Shown here: positions 1 to 5,955 of the stretch, piece after piece
How the letters are laid out: every line of letters begins with the position of its first letter
How positions within the stretch are numbered: the first letter of the stretch is position 1
Notes under the pieces: generated by a model
Databases searched by the model: none
The model's input: the letters and a program-made list of their open reading frames with translations, nothing else
Told to the model about the DNA's origin: nothing
Position numbers and translations under genes: made by a program
Assembly (NCBI GenBank): GCA_945936265.1
Contig: CAMETB010000045.1
Coordinates: 1 to 9,559 of the forward strand
Source: an uncultured Clostridia bacterium
GTDB lineage: Bacteria > Bacillota > Clostridia > Oscillospirales > CAG-272
DNA length: 9,559 bases
Reading direction: 5' to 3'

Positions 1-2538
1 ATTCATAAGGCTTATGCCGTAATTGCCCTCGGAAAGATCCGCATATTTATGACCGCAGACCTCGAATCTTGCCTGATCCCACGAGGTGTTGAAATGCGTC
101 GGGCGCCCTATCGTGCCGAACTGAATTTCATACGTAGCCCTGTCGGAGTTTATATCGACCGGGAAAGAAACTTTGAGCGCCTGCTTCTTTTCGTGCCAAT
201 CGACCTTCGTTTCAAAATCTATCTTCGGCATATTCTCATAGAACCAGACGGTTTGCTCAATTTCCGAATTAAGATGCTTTCTTACGTAATGAACGCCACA
301 TCTTGCTCCGTCGTCGATAAACGATACATCCGATACATTGTCAACGGGATATGCCTTGTCGCTCGCCGAGCGCTGAAGTTCCCACGCGTCGTATTTGTCG
401 GGATAGTCCGAAAGTACAATAAAGCGGTTTGCTGCCTCGCCGCGCTTTACAACTTCACGGTGATTTTTCTTATCGTATATGCTCGTTATGTTGAAGTTCT
501 TGTCGAATTTTACCTTGAAGAAGGGAGTGGTAACTGTATTTTTATCAAATACTATGCTGTTTGTTGTCGAAAAATCGGTTACTACCTTATATCCCTTCGG
601 TGGAATATTTTCGACAAATACGCTCTTTCCGTCTATCTTTACCGTCGAGGAGTTTACAAACGAATGCGGGTTAAATACTACATACCCTTCTTTGCAGACA
701 TTGTCCGCTATCTTTTCAAAAGCATTTTCACGAAGTTCTGCCATTTCTCCTTCTATAAGAGCGTAATCTTTGTCGGAACGCTCATATACCTCGACAATCG
801 AGGAGCCGGGAATAATATCGTGGAACTGGTTTACAAGGATAGTTTCCCAGATGCCATGCAGTTTTTCTTTCGGGAACTTTTCATAACCGAATTTTTCGAG
901 CATTGTATAAAGATACTCGGTGTCGAGAGCAAGAAATTCGCATATGCGGTTGTTTTTCTTGTTTCTTGCCTGCGAGGTATATGTTCCTCTGTGATATTCG
1001 AGGTAAAGTTCTCCCTGCCATACGGGAACTATTGACGGGTCCTTTTCCATCTTCTTTTCAAGACGTGTAAGGAAATTGCCCGCAAAATCTATCTTTGATT
1101 TTGCGCAACCGGGGATGCCGTTTTTCGTGCGGCGCAGCTGTTCAAGCATCTCTTTCGTAGGTCCTCCGCCTCCGTCGCCGAAGCCGAAGGTTATAATAGC
1201 CTCGTTTGAGAGGTTTTTCTGCTGATATCTGTTCCAGGTTCCGTCAATGAAATCCGCAGAGGCAGAACAAGGACAGTAGGTCGATTCTCTTGTCGGTACG
1301 GAGCCTTTTTGCTCCTTCTGTGTGGTCAGGAAATAAGTGTTTATCTCCGTTCCGTCAAGGCCTCTCCATTTGAAAGTGTCGTATGGGAGCGTGTTTGTGT
1401 CGTTCCAACCTATTTTGGAGGTTACAAACCAGTCAACGTCACTCTTTTTGAGTATCTGCGGGAGCGCCGCCGCATAACCGAACACATCGGGCAGCCAAAG
1501 AATATGGCTCTCTTTATCAAACTCGTCCTTAAAGAAGTTTTTGCCGTACTGTACCTGACGGACAAGGCTTTCTCCGCTTGAGAGGTTGCAGTCCGCCTCG
1601 ACCCACATAGCGCCCTCGACTTCCCATCGACCTGCTTTTATCATCTTCTTTATTTCTTCATAAAGCGCGGGACATTCCTCTTTCACCATCTTATAAAGAA
1701 CTGCCTGAGAGGACATAAACTTGTATTCGGGATAGCGCTTCATAAGTTCGATAACGGTTGCAAATGAGCGCTGTGCTTTTTCTCTCGTCTGATCAAGCGT
1801 CCAGAGCCACGCAACGTCTATGTGCGTATGACCTATGGCAATAACCGTGACGTTTCTTGAATCGGTGTACTTTGCGTAAAATTCCTTTTTGAGAAATTCG
1901 TCCGCTTCCTTTACCGACCTATAAAACTCCTCGGACGGAACGGAGAGAAGATTGAGTTTTGTTACCGCCTTATCAAGATACGTAAGTATTGTCTGATACT
2001 CGTAGGAATTTTCGTTTAAGTATTCAAGCGCCTGAAACGGTACGGACATATCGTAGTAAAGCGAGGAAACGTCCTCGTTTTCAAGCGTGATATCGGCAAA
2101 AAGACGCAGATTGGAATTTTGCGGTCCGGTATATCCGTAGAGAAAAACGTCGTAGGAATCCTTGCCCGAGAGGAGCAAATGGGTATGATTTGTGTCAAGC
2201 CCCTGGCGTATTTCTCCGTCAACGTAGGCAATAAATTGAGGGTTGTTCGCGTCCCAACCGTCAATATCGGTTCTTACGTTAAGGGTAATATCTTTGCCCT
2301 TCATATTGCCCTCGGGGGTAACGGTAAAATGAAACCATGCGTGCCCGTCGGGCGCGCCCCACGTAATATCGCTTGTATACGGCTCAAAATCCGAAGTGTC
2401 GGGAAGTACCGTTCCTGACTTATATTCGCATATCTTGTACGTTATATTTTTTATTTCCGTTCTTTCGGAAAAACGGTTTGCTTTCAAAACGTCGATAATA
2501 GTTCGTACGTTGCGCAATGATTCAGATAAAGGCTTCAT
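1..2538 (-). CDS. Alpha-mannosidase, glycoside hydrolase family 38 (C-terminus beyond the left edge)
   Basis: A retaining zinc-dependent exo-mannosidase that should release alpha-linked mannose from oligosaccharides. I translated the frame by hand and found no stop over 846 codons, so it is intact here but lacks its C-terminus; bacterial homologues are about 1,000 residues, so roughly 150-200 are missing. After an N-terminal beta-rich domain (about 1-220) comes the catalytic domain, opening with GHTHIDVAWLW, where H239 and D241 match the family zinc ligands. D316 in WVEADCN matches the nucleophile and zinc ligand. LPDVFGY (D351) and FGFGDGGGGPT (D455) are further conserved blocks. H573 in NQFHDIIPGSS is the expected fourth zinc ligand. 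RPTHFNTSWDQARFE (812-826) lies in the C-terminal beta domain. The ATG at 2538 follows AAGGAG by five T. There is no signal peptide, so it is probably cytoplasmic and acts on imported oligosaccharides. Family is sure; linkage specificity is not. Confidence 0.96.
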   Translation of the reverse strand, partial: MKPLSESLRNVRTIIDVLKANRFSERTEIKNITYKICEYKSGTVLPDTSDFEPYTSDITWGAPDGHAWFHFTVTPEGNMKGKDITLNVRTDIDGWDANNPQFIAYVDGEIRQGLDTNHTHLLLSGKDSYDVFLYGYTGPQNSNLRLFADITLENEDVSSLYYDMSVPFQALEYLNENSYEYQTILTYLDKAVTKLNLLSVPSEEFYRSVKEADEFLKKEFYAKYTDSRNVTVIAIGHTHIDVAWLWTLDQTREKAQRSFATVIELMKRYPEYKFMSSQAVLYKMVKEECPALYEEIKKMIKAGRWEVEGAMWVEADCNLSSGESLVRQVQYGKNFFKDEFDKESHILWLPDVFGYAAALPQILKKSDVDWFVTSKIGWNDTNTLPYDTFKWRGLDGTEINTYFLTTQKEQKGSVPTRESTYCPCSASADFIDGTWNRYQQKNLSNEAIITFGFGDGGGGPTKEMLEQLRRTKNGIPGCAKSKIDFAGNFLTRLEKKMEKDPSIVPVWQGELYLEYHRGTYTSQARNKKNNRICEFLALDTEYLYTMLEKFGYEKFPKEKLHGIWETILVNQFHDIIPGSSIVEVYERSDKDYALIEGEMAELRENAFEKIADNVCKEGYVVFNPHSFVNSSTVKIDGKSVFVENIPPKGYKVVTDFSTTNSIVFDKNTVTTPFFKVKFDKNFNITSIYDKKNHREVVKRGEAANRFIVLSDYPDKYDAWELQRSASDKAYPVDNVSDVSFIDDGARCGVHYVRKHLNSEIEQTVWFYENMPKIDFETKVDWHEKKQALKVSFPVDINSDRATYEIQFGTIGRPTHFNTSWDQARFEVCGHKYADLSEGNYGISLMN

Positions 2539-2562
2539 AAAAACTCCTTGTTTTTTTCTTTA

Positions 2563-2591
2563 ATTCTATCACATACAAAAATCAAATTCAA
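2563..2591 (-). promoter_or_regulatory. Predicted sigma-A promoter of the alpha-mannosidase gene
   Basis: On the minus strand TTGAAT (2591-2586) and TAGAAT (2568-2563) are 17 bp apart, with a TG one base upstream of the -10 box (extended -10). The predicted start near 2556 gives a leader of only about 18 nt that contains little more than the AAGGAG ribosome binding site. With the terminator upstream, this makes the mannosidase gene a separate transcription unit. I see no clear operator or catabolite-response palindrome beside it. Confidence 0.6.
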
Positions 2592-2629
2592 TAAATAAAT
2601 ACATTTTCTTTTATACATTTTTATAAACA

Positions 2630-2659
2630 AAAAACACGGCGATTTTTCGCCGTGTTTTT
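2630..2659 (-). terminator. Rho-independent terminator after the Cys/Asp-rich zinc-ribbon gene
   Basis: A perfect 13-bp inverted repeat (2630-2642 with 2647-2659) has a 4-nt loop, a GC-rich core CACGGCGA, and A5/T5 outer ends. It lies 14 bp past the stop codon of the small protein gene and before the mannosidase promoter. The flanking A and T tracts make it symmetric, so it could work in both directions, but only minus-strand transcripts arrive here. Confidence 0.9.
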
Positions 2660-2673
2660 AAGAGTTGAAATAA

Positions 2674-3096
2674 TTATTTGTCCGAGAATGGCTTGCCGCA
2701 AGCGGGGCAAATGAGGTCCTTGGGGTCTATTTCATTGTCGAAGCAAACCTGCTCGCCGCAATGAGGGCACATAGCCTCCATAAAGTCGCCGTCGTCGTCG
2801 CAGTCGTCACAGTCGCACTCGTCATCGCAACAATCGCAGTCATCGTCGCAATCACATTCATCGTCGTCATCTCCGTAGAGGAACTCCTCTGCGTCGCCGA
2901 GGTCGTGGTCTATCTCCTCAACATAGTCGTTAAGAGTAGCAACCTCGTCGTCAATGTCCGCAACGGTGGTCGTAAGATCCGACAAAAGATCGAGAATAGC
3001 GTTTATTACCTTGCCCTCCGGCTTTGTCGTGTCAAGATTAAGTCCTTCTGCCAAGCCTTTGATGTAGGCGCATTTTTCAAGAATATCCATTTCCAT
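2674..3096 (-). CDS. CD1247 N-terminal-domain-like protein with a Cys/Asp tract and C-terminal zinc ribbon
   Basis: A 140-residue acidic protein of unknown function. The N-terminal helical part (about 1-70), with the signature CAYIKGLAEGLNLD followed by a DIDDEVATLNDYVEEIDHDL coiled-coil-like stretch, resembles small clostridial proteins named for CD1247; this is family recognition from memory. Residues 76-104 are almost only Asp, Cys and Glu, with eight cysteines at 81, 83, 87, 89, 90, 94, 96 and 99. The C-terminus has two CxxC knuckles, C110-PH-C113 and C130-PA-C133, as in a zinc ribbon, with another Cys at 118. The frame stays open six codons further to a TTG at 3114, but that TTG lies at the edge of the AAAGGAAG ribosome binding site, so the ATG at 3096, 7 nt after it, is the likely start. 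It lies 71 bp downstream of efp and is probably co-transcribed with it. Soluble, with no membrane segment. Confidence 0.85.
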   Translation of the reverse strand: MEMDILEKCAYIKGLAEGLNLDTTKPEGKVINAILDLLSDLTTTVADIDDEVATLNDYVEEIDHDLGDAEEFLYGDDDDECDCDDDCDCCDDECDCDDCDDDGDFMEAMCPHCGEQVCFDNEIDPKDLICPACGKPFSDK

Positions 3097-3127
3097 AGTA
3101 TTTCTTCCTTTCAATTTTTATTTTTAA

Positions 3128-3155
3128 GGGGACCGAAAAAGTATTCGCGGTCCCC
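3128..3155 (-). other. Intercistronic GC-rich hairpin between efp and the zinc-ribbon gene
   Basis: GGGGACCG (3128-3135) is a perfect 8-bp inverted repeat with CGGTCCCC (3148-3155), with a 12-nt loop. It starts 12 bp after the efp stop. On the transcribed minus strand the stem is followed by TTAAAAATAAAAATTG, not by a U tract, so it does not look like an efficient intrinsic terminator. It may allow partial read-through into the next gene, or protect or process the mRNA 3' end of efp. Confidence 0.6.
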
Positions 3156-3167
3156 TCGTTTAATTAT

Positions 3168-3728
3168 TTAAGCGCGCTCGAGATACTCGCCGGTTCTCGT
3201 GTCAATCTTTATCTTGTCACCGACGTTGATAAAGAGCGGTACCTTTATTTTGGCTCCCGTTTCAAGAGTTGCGTTCTTTGTAACGCCTGTAGTCGTGTTG
3301 CCGCGAACACCGGGCTCACAGTCGGTTACTTCGAGTTCAACAAACATAGGAGGCTCTACTCCGAAAACATCGCCTTTGTAGGAAATTATTTTACACATCA
3401 TATTTTCCTTTACAAATTTGAAGTTATCGCCGAGTTTGTCCGAGTTAAGCGGAAGCATCTCGTAAGTTTCCATATCCATAAAGTAGTAAAGATCACCGTC
3501 GTTGTAGCTGTACTCCATATCTTTTCTGTCAATATGGGCGTCCTGGAATTTATCCGTAGGGTTGAATGTCCTCTCAACGACAGCACCCGTAATAACGTTT
3601 TTCATCTTCGTTCTTACGAAAGCGGCGCCTTTACCCGGTTTAACGTGCTGAAATTCAACAACCTGCCATACCGTGCCGTCACCCATATCAAAAGTTACAC
3701 CGTTTTTAAAATCTCCTGCGATTACCAT
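3168..3728 (-). CDS. efp: Translation elongation factor P
   Basis: EF-P binds between the P and E sites of stalled ribosomes and promotes peptide bond formation at polyproline stretches. At 186 residues it has the usual length. The N-terminal KOW-like domain (about 1-62) carries the tip loop QHVKPGKGAAFVRTK, in which K33 is the residue that is modified in many species (Lys32 in B. subtilis numbering). Two OB-type domains follow (about 66-125 and 129-186), and the protein ends in the family-typical DTRTGEYLERA. The PGKG loop with Lys is the form in B. subtilis, where the lysine carries a 5-aminopentanol group; the modifying enzymes are not in this window. The start is ATG at 3728. The aminopeptidase P gene lies 110 bp upstream in the same direction, an order shared with B. 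subtilis (yqhT-efp). The leader contains a hairpin over the proximal AAGGAA. Confidence 0.97.
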   Translation of the reverse strand: MVIAGDFKNGVTFDMGDGTVWQVVEFQHVKPGKGAAFVRTKMKNVITGAVVERTFNPTDKFQDAHIDRKDMEYSYNDGDLYYFMDMETYEMLPLNSDKLGDNFKFVKENMMCKIISYKGDVFGVEPPMFVELEVTDCEPGVRGNTTTGVTKNATLETGAKIKVPLFINVGDKIKIDTRTGEYLERA

Positions 3729-3736
3729 AAAAATTT

Positions 3737-3759
3737 GTTCCTTAGAGGAACTCTCCTTT
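3737..3759 (-). promoter_or_regulatory. efp ribosome-binding region with small hairpin between two Shine-Dalgarno-like sites
   Basis: Reading the minus strand, AAAGGAG is followed by one A, then GTTCCTCTAAGGAAC, then AAATTTTT and the efp ATG. GTTCCT and AGGAAC form a 6-bp stem with a 3-nt loop. The stem buries the nearer AAGGAA, while the stronger AAAGGAG is too far from the start in linear distance (about 24 nt). If the 15-nt hairpin forms, AAAGGAG comes to an effective spacing of about 9 nt. Either site could be used; the arrangement is seen directly and its function is inferred. Confidence 0.45.
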
Positions 3760-3792
3760 CAATTATGTCCAAGCATAAATATTCATATTACT

Positions 3793-3821
3793 ATTTTATA
3801 ACAATCAAAAGCATTTTTCAA
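3793..3821 (-). promoter_or_regulatory. Predicted sigma-A promoter of efp
   Basis: On the minus strand TTGAAA (3821-3816) and TAAAAT (3798-3793) are 17 bp apart, each matching the consensus at five of six positions. The promoter starts 18 bp past the stop codon of the peptidase gene. A transcription start near 3786 would give a leader of about 58 nt that contains the hairpin over the ribosome binding region. No terminator lies between the peptidase gene and this promoter, so efp may also be read from upstream. Confidence 0.6.
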
Positions 3822-3838
3822 GACTTTTTTGCAAAAAA

Positions 3839-4903
3839 TCAGAATAATTCTATAAGTTCCTTCGGTGATCTTGTGAAAATCTCTATTTTGCCGTCCCGAA
3901 CGACTCCCATATCCTCTATTCTGCAACCGTATTTACCCGCAATGTAAATTCCGGGCTCAACCGTTACCACATTGCCGGATTCGAGAATTTTGTCGAAATT
4001 AGGAGAGAGGTTCGGGCGCTCGTGTATCTCAAGCCCGACGCCGTGACCGAGCGAGTGACCGAAGCAACCTTTGTAGTCCTTATATATTATTTCCCGGGCA
4101 ATACCGTCCGCCTCCTTACAGTTTACCCCCGCCTTTATAAAATCAATCGCGTGGAGTTGCGCTTCAAGTACGGTACTGTAAAGTTTTTTCATTTCGTCAT
4201 CGGCTTTTCCGATGCATACGGTGCGCGTCATATCGGAATGATACCCGTTTACCACCGCGCCGAAATCCATAGTGAGAAATCCCTTTTGCAATTTAACCGA
4301 GGAGGGCACGCCGTGCGGCATTGACGATTTTTTTCCGCTTACGGCAATGGTTTCAAAACTCTTGTCCTCCGCGCCGTGCTTGCGCATAAAATATTCAAGT
4401 TCTGCGGCAACATCGTTTTCCGTCATATCCGGGCTCATAATTCTCACAATATGAGAAAAGGCGTCGTCCGTGATTTTCTGAGCCTTTATTATATTCTCAA
4501 CCTCCCACTCATCTTTTATCTCACGCATGGTTTCGATTGTCGAGCCTATTCCCATAAAAGTAACGTCGAGATCTTTTTTAAGATTGTCAAAGTAATAAAG
4601 GTTCATATGGAGGTTTTCAATTCCGAGATTTTTTACTTTTTCTCTCTTTATTATATCTCCGAGCCAGTCTTTTCTTTTTCCGTGCGGCTCAATAACCGTG
4701 AAAACCCCTTTTAATTTTTCGTTTGCCGTCTCCGTATAGCGAAAATCCTCGAACGCATACGCATTATCCTTCGTTATAAGCAGAGAAGCGTCGGGATTGT
4801 CGAATTTTGTCAGATAACGGTGGCTTACCGGGCAGGTTATATAAATTGCGTCCACATTAAGCGCATCAAATTTTGACCTTAAAGACGATAATTTTTCTTT
4901 CAT
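3839..4903 (-). CDS. Xaa-Pro aminopeptidase / dipeptidase, M24B family
   Basis: A cytosolic metallopeptidase expected to cleave the bond between an N-terminal residue and a following proline. At 354 residues it has the length of the short aminopeptidase P proteins such as B. subtilis YqhT. The N-terminal creatinase-like domain spans about 1-130 and the pita-bread catalytic domain about 135-350. All five metal ligands are visible: D213 (in TMDFG), D224 (in YHSDMTRTV), H287 (in GHSLGHGVGLEIHERP), E316 (in TVEPGIYI) and E330 (in CRIEDMG). The ATG at 4903 follows AAGGAG by 8 nt, and the stop is TGA. It is transcribed from its own promoter, divergent from the lipoprotein gene, and stands upstream of efp in the same direction. 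Whether it prefers dipeptides or longer peptides cannot be told from the sequence. Confidence 0.94.
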   Translation of the reverse strand: MKEKLSSLRSKFDALNVDAIYITCPVSHRYLTKFDNPDASLLITKDNAYAFEDFRYTETANEKLKGVFTVIEPHGKRKDWLGDIIKREKVKNLGIENLHMNLYYFDNLKKDLDVTFMGIGSTIETMREIKDEWEVENIIKAQKITDDAFSHIVRIMSPDMTENDVAAELEYFMRKHGAEDKSFETIAVSGKKSSMPHGVPSSVKLQKGFLTMDFGAVVNGYHSDMTRTVCIGKADDEMKKLYSTVLEAQLHAIDFIKAGVNCKEADGIAREIIYKDYKGCFGHSLGHGVGLEIHERPNLSPNFDKILESGNVVTVEPGIYIAGKYGCRIEDMGVVRDGKIEIFTRSPKELIELF

Positions 4904-4945
4904 ATTATGATCTCCTTATGCTTTTGAAATACAGTTTTCCATATG

Positions 4946-4974
4946 ATTTTAGCACACATATGACGCACAATCAA
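4946..4974 (-). promoter_or_regulatory. Predicted sigma-A promoter of the Xaa-Pro aminopeptidase gene
   Basis: On the minus strand TTGATT (4974-4969) and TAAAAT (4951-4946) are 17 bp apart, and the -10 box is preceded by TGC, an extended -10 element. The predicted start near 4939 leaves a leader of about 36 nt with an AAGGAG site. Its -35 box is only 9 bp from the -35 box of the divergent lipoprotein promoter. Confidence 0.6.
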
Positions 4975-4983
4975 GCAAAACTA

Positions 4984-5012
4984 TTGACAAATCGGAAAAA
5001 AAGTGGTATTAT
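4984..5012 (+). promoter_or_regulatory. Near-consensus sigma-A promoter of the orphan lipoprotein gene
   Basis: TTGACA (4984-4989, perfect) and TATTAT (5007-5012, five of six) are 17 bp apart. The spacer contains a run of seven A (4996-5002). The predicted start near 5019 gives a leader of only about 15 nt. The ribosome binding site is unusual: AA followed by six G (5021-5028), then TATAA before the ATG. This is the best-matching promoter of the window and suggests strong vegetative expression. Confidence 0.75.
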
Positions 5013-5033
5013 CATTTAAAAAGGGGGGTATAA

Positions 5034-5912
5034 ATGAAAAAGTCGAAAATAATTCTTTTATCTTCATTATTTTTGATACTAACCTTGATATTTGTAACAT
5101 TCGAATCATGTAATGATTCTTACGATATAACCGATAAAACAGATTCCGGCACTGAAACGGAGAATGCAACGGCGGCGGATAATACAGATGAGACACTTAA
5201 GGGAGAAGAGACAGAGGTAAAAACAAGTTACGGCAATTTTTCAACCACAGAAAACACCATCCCTTCCCGCGACAGAGAAAAACAGATAAAAAATTCCGAG
5301 CTTGATTACGCAACCGGCTCTGCCTATTCCACCGATCAGATAAAAAGCATAAACTCGGCTGCAAATAAAATAAAAAATTGGGGCTCTATAGTATTTCCGA
5401 ACGCTTCCTTAATGATGGCTCATTATCTTGACGGTAGCGGAGATACATATAGCATAGATATGAAATCGTTTTTCTCCGATGAAACGGCGCTTAAAAATCG
5501 CAACGAGGATTTGAATAATGCTTTTCGCGCGGCTGAAAATCTTGCCGTTTCGGGTGAAAAGATAAACATATATCAGGTTGAGGAAAGCATTTATCACAAT
5601 CTGACAGGCGACTGGAAGTACAGCGTCGGATCATATTTTTCAAGTGTAGAACTTTATGATGTTACAGTATCAAACGGAGTGTATACGGCAAAAGTAAAGT
5701 ATATAGTCAACGATTTTTATAATTGGGATTCAAACGATACAAGAAATGTATTCAGCGGCGCCGCCGCAAAGATAGTCGGCGACGTTTCACCGAGGGATCT
5801 TCATCAACTCCATCTGAACGGAACGGCGAAGGAATTTTTGTCCCACGGAGAAATTACATACAGGGTCACCTGGGTAAGAGGGCAGGACGTCAAAAACATA
5901 AAACTTAATTAA
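5034..5912 (+). CDS. Secreted protein or putative lipoprotein of unknown function
   Basis: I do not recognise a named family. The 292-residue product starts with a signal sequence: MKKSK, a hydrophobic stretch (6-23) and C26 in FESCND. C26 is the only cysteine, which fits lipid attachment, but Phe at -3 and Glu at -2 are poor for a lipobox, so a membrane-anchored or freely secreted form is possible. An acidic Ser/Thr/Asp/Glu-rich linker (about 27-80) follows, typical of a surface spacer. The remainder (about 95-290) looks like a folded domain: a helical part around MMAHYLDGSGDTYSID (127-142) and NNAFRAAENLA, then beta-rich sequence with VYTAKVKYIVNDFYNWD (216-231) and DLHQLHLNGTAKEFL (255-269). 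The LDGSG and DxYxWD...LHxxGxAxEF patterns recall domains of other secreted Gram-positive proteins, but I cannot name one. It is monocistronic, with its own strong promoter and a terminator directly after the stop. Confidence 0.85.
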   Translation: MKKSKIILLSSLFLILTLIFVTFESCNDSYDITDKTDSGTETENATAADNTDETLKGEETEVKTSYGNFSTTENTIPSRDREKQIKNSELDYATGSAYSTDQIKSINSAANKIKNWGSIVFPNASLMMAHYLDGSGDTYSIDMKSFFSDETALKNRNEDLNNAFRAAENLAVSGEKINIYQVEESIYHNLTGDWKYSVGSYFSSVELYDVTVSNGVYTAKVKYIVNDFYNWDSNDTRNVFSGAAAKIVGDVSPRDLHQLHLNGTAKEFLSHGEITYRVTWVRGQDVKNIKLN

Positions 5913-5920
5913 ATGAAAAT

Positions 5921-5950
5921 AACCGCTCGCACTTTTGAGTACGGGCGGTT
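5921..5950. terminator. Bidirectional terminator between convergent lipoprotein and CmpB-like genes
   Basis: AACCGCTCGCACT (5921-5933) pairs with AGTACGGGCGGTT (5938-5950) around a 4-nt loop, giving 13 positions with one mismatch and one wobble on either strand. On the plus strand it is followed by GATTTTTACTTTTTCC, and on the minus strand by ATTTTCATTTAATT. It lies 8 bp past the lipoprotein stop and 5 bp past the stop of the opposite gene, so it probably serves both. Confidence 0.85.
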
Positions 5951-5955
5951 GATTT

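Noticed and set aside
49..1035. Open frame of 328 codons on the plus strand opposite the mannosidase gene
   Set aside because: Its translation shows no recognisable domain and it is an exact antisense shadow of conserved GH38 sequence on the minus strand.
2787..2875. GTC/CAT-rich repetitive stretch that could be taken for a microsatellite or a CRISPR-like repeat
   Set aside because: It is coding sequence for Asp and Cys codons; there are no regular spacers or direct repeats of fixed length.
2761..3171. Plus-strand open frame of 136 codons rich in Val and Ala
   Set aside because: It arises from reading the Asp/Cys codon tract of the small zinc-ribbon gene backwards and has no ribosome binding site.
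3763..3786. Seven-codon mini-ORF (M-N-I-Y-A-W-T) in the efp leader
   Set aside because: It has no ribosome binding site, begins at about the predicted transcription start and encodes nothing suggestive of attenuation such as a proline run.
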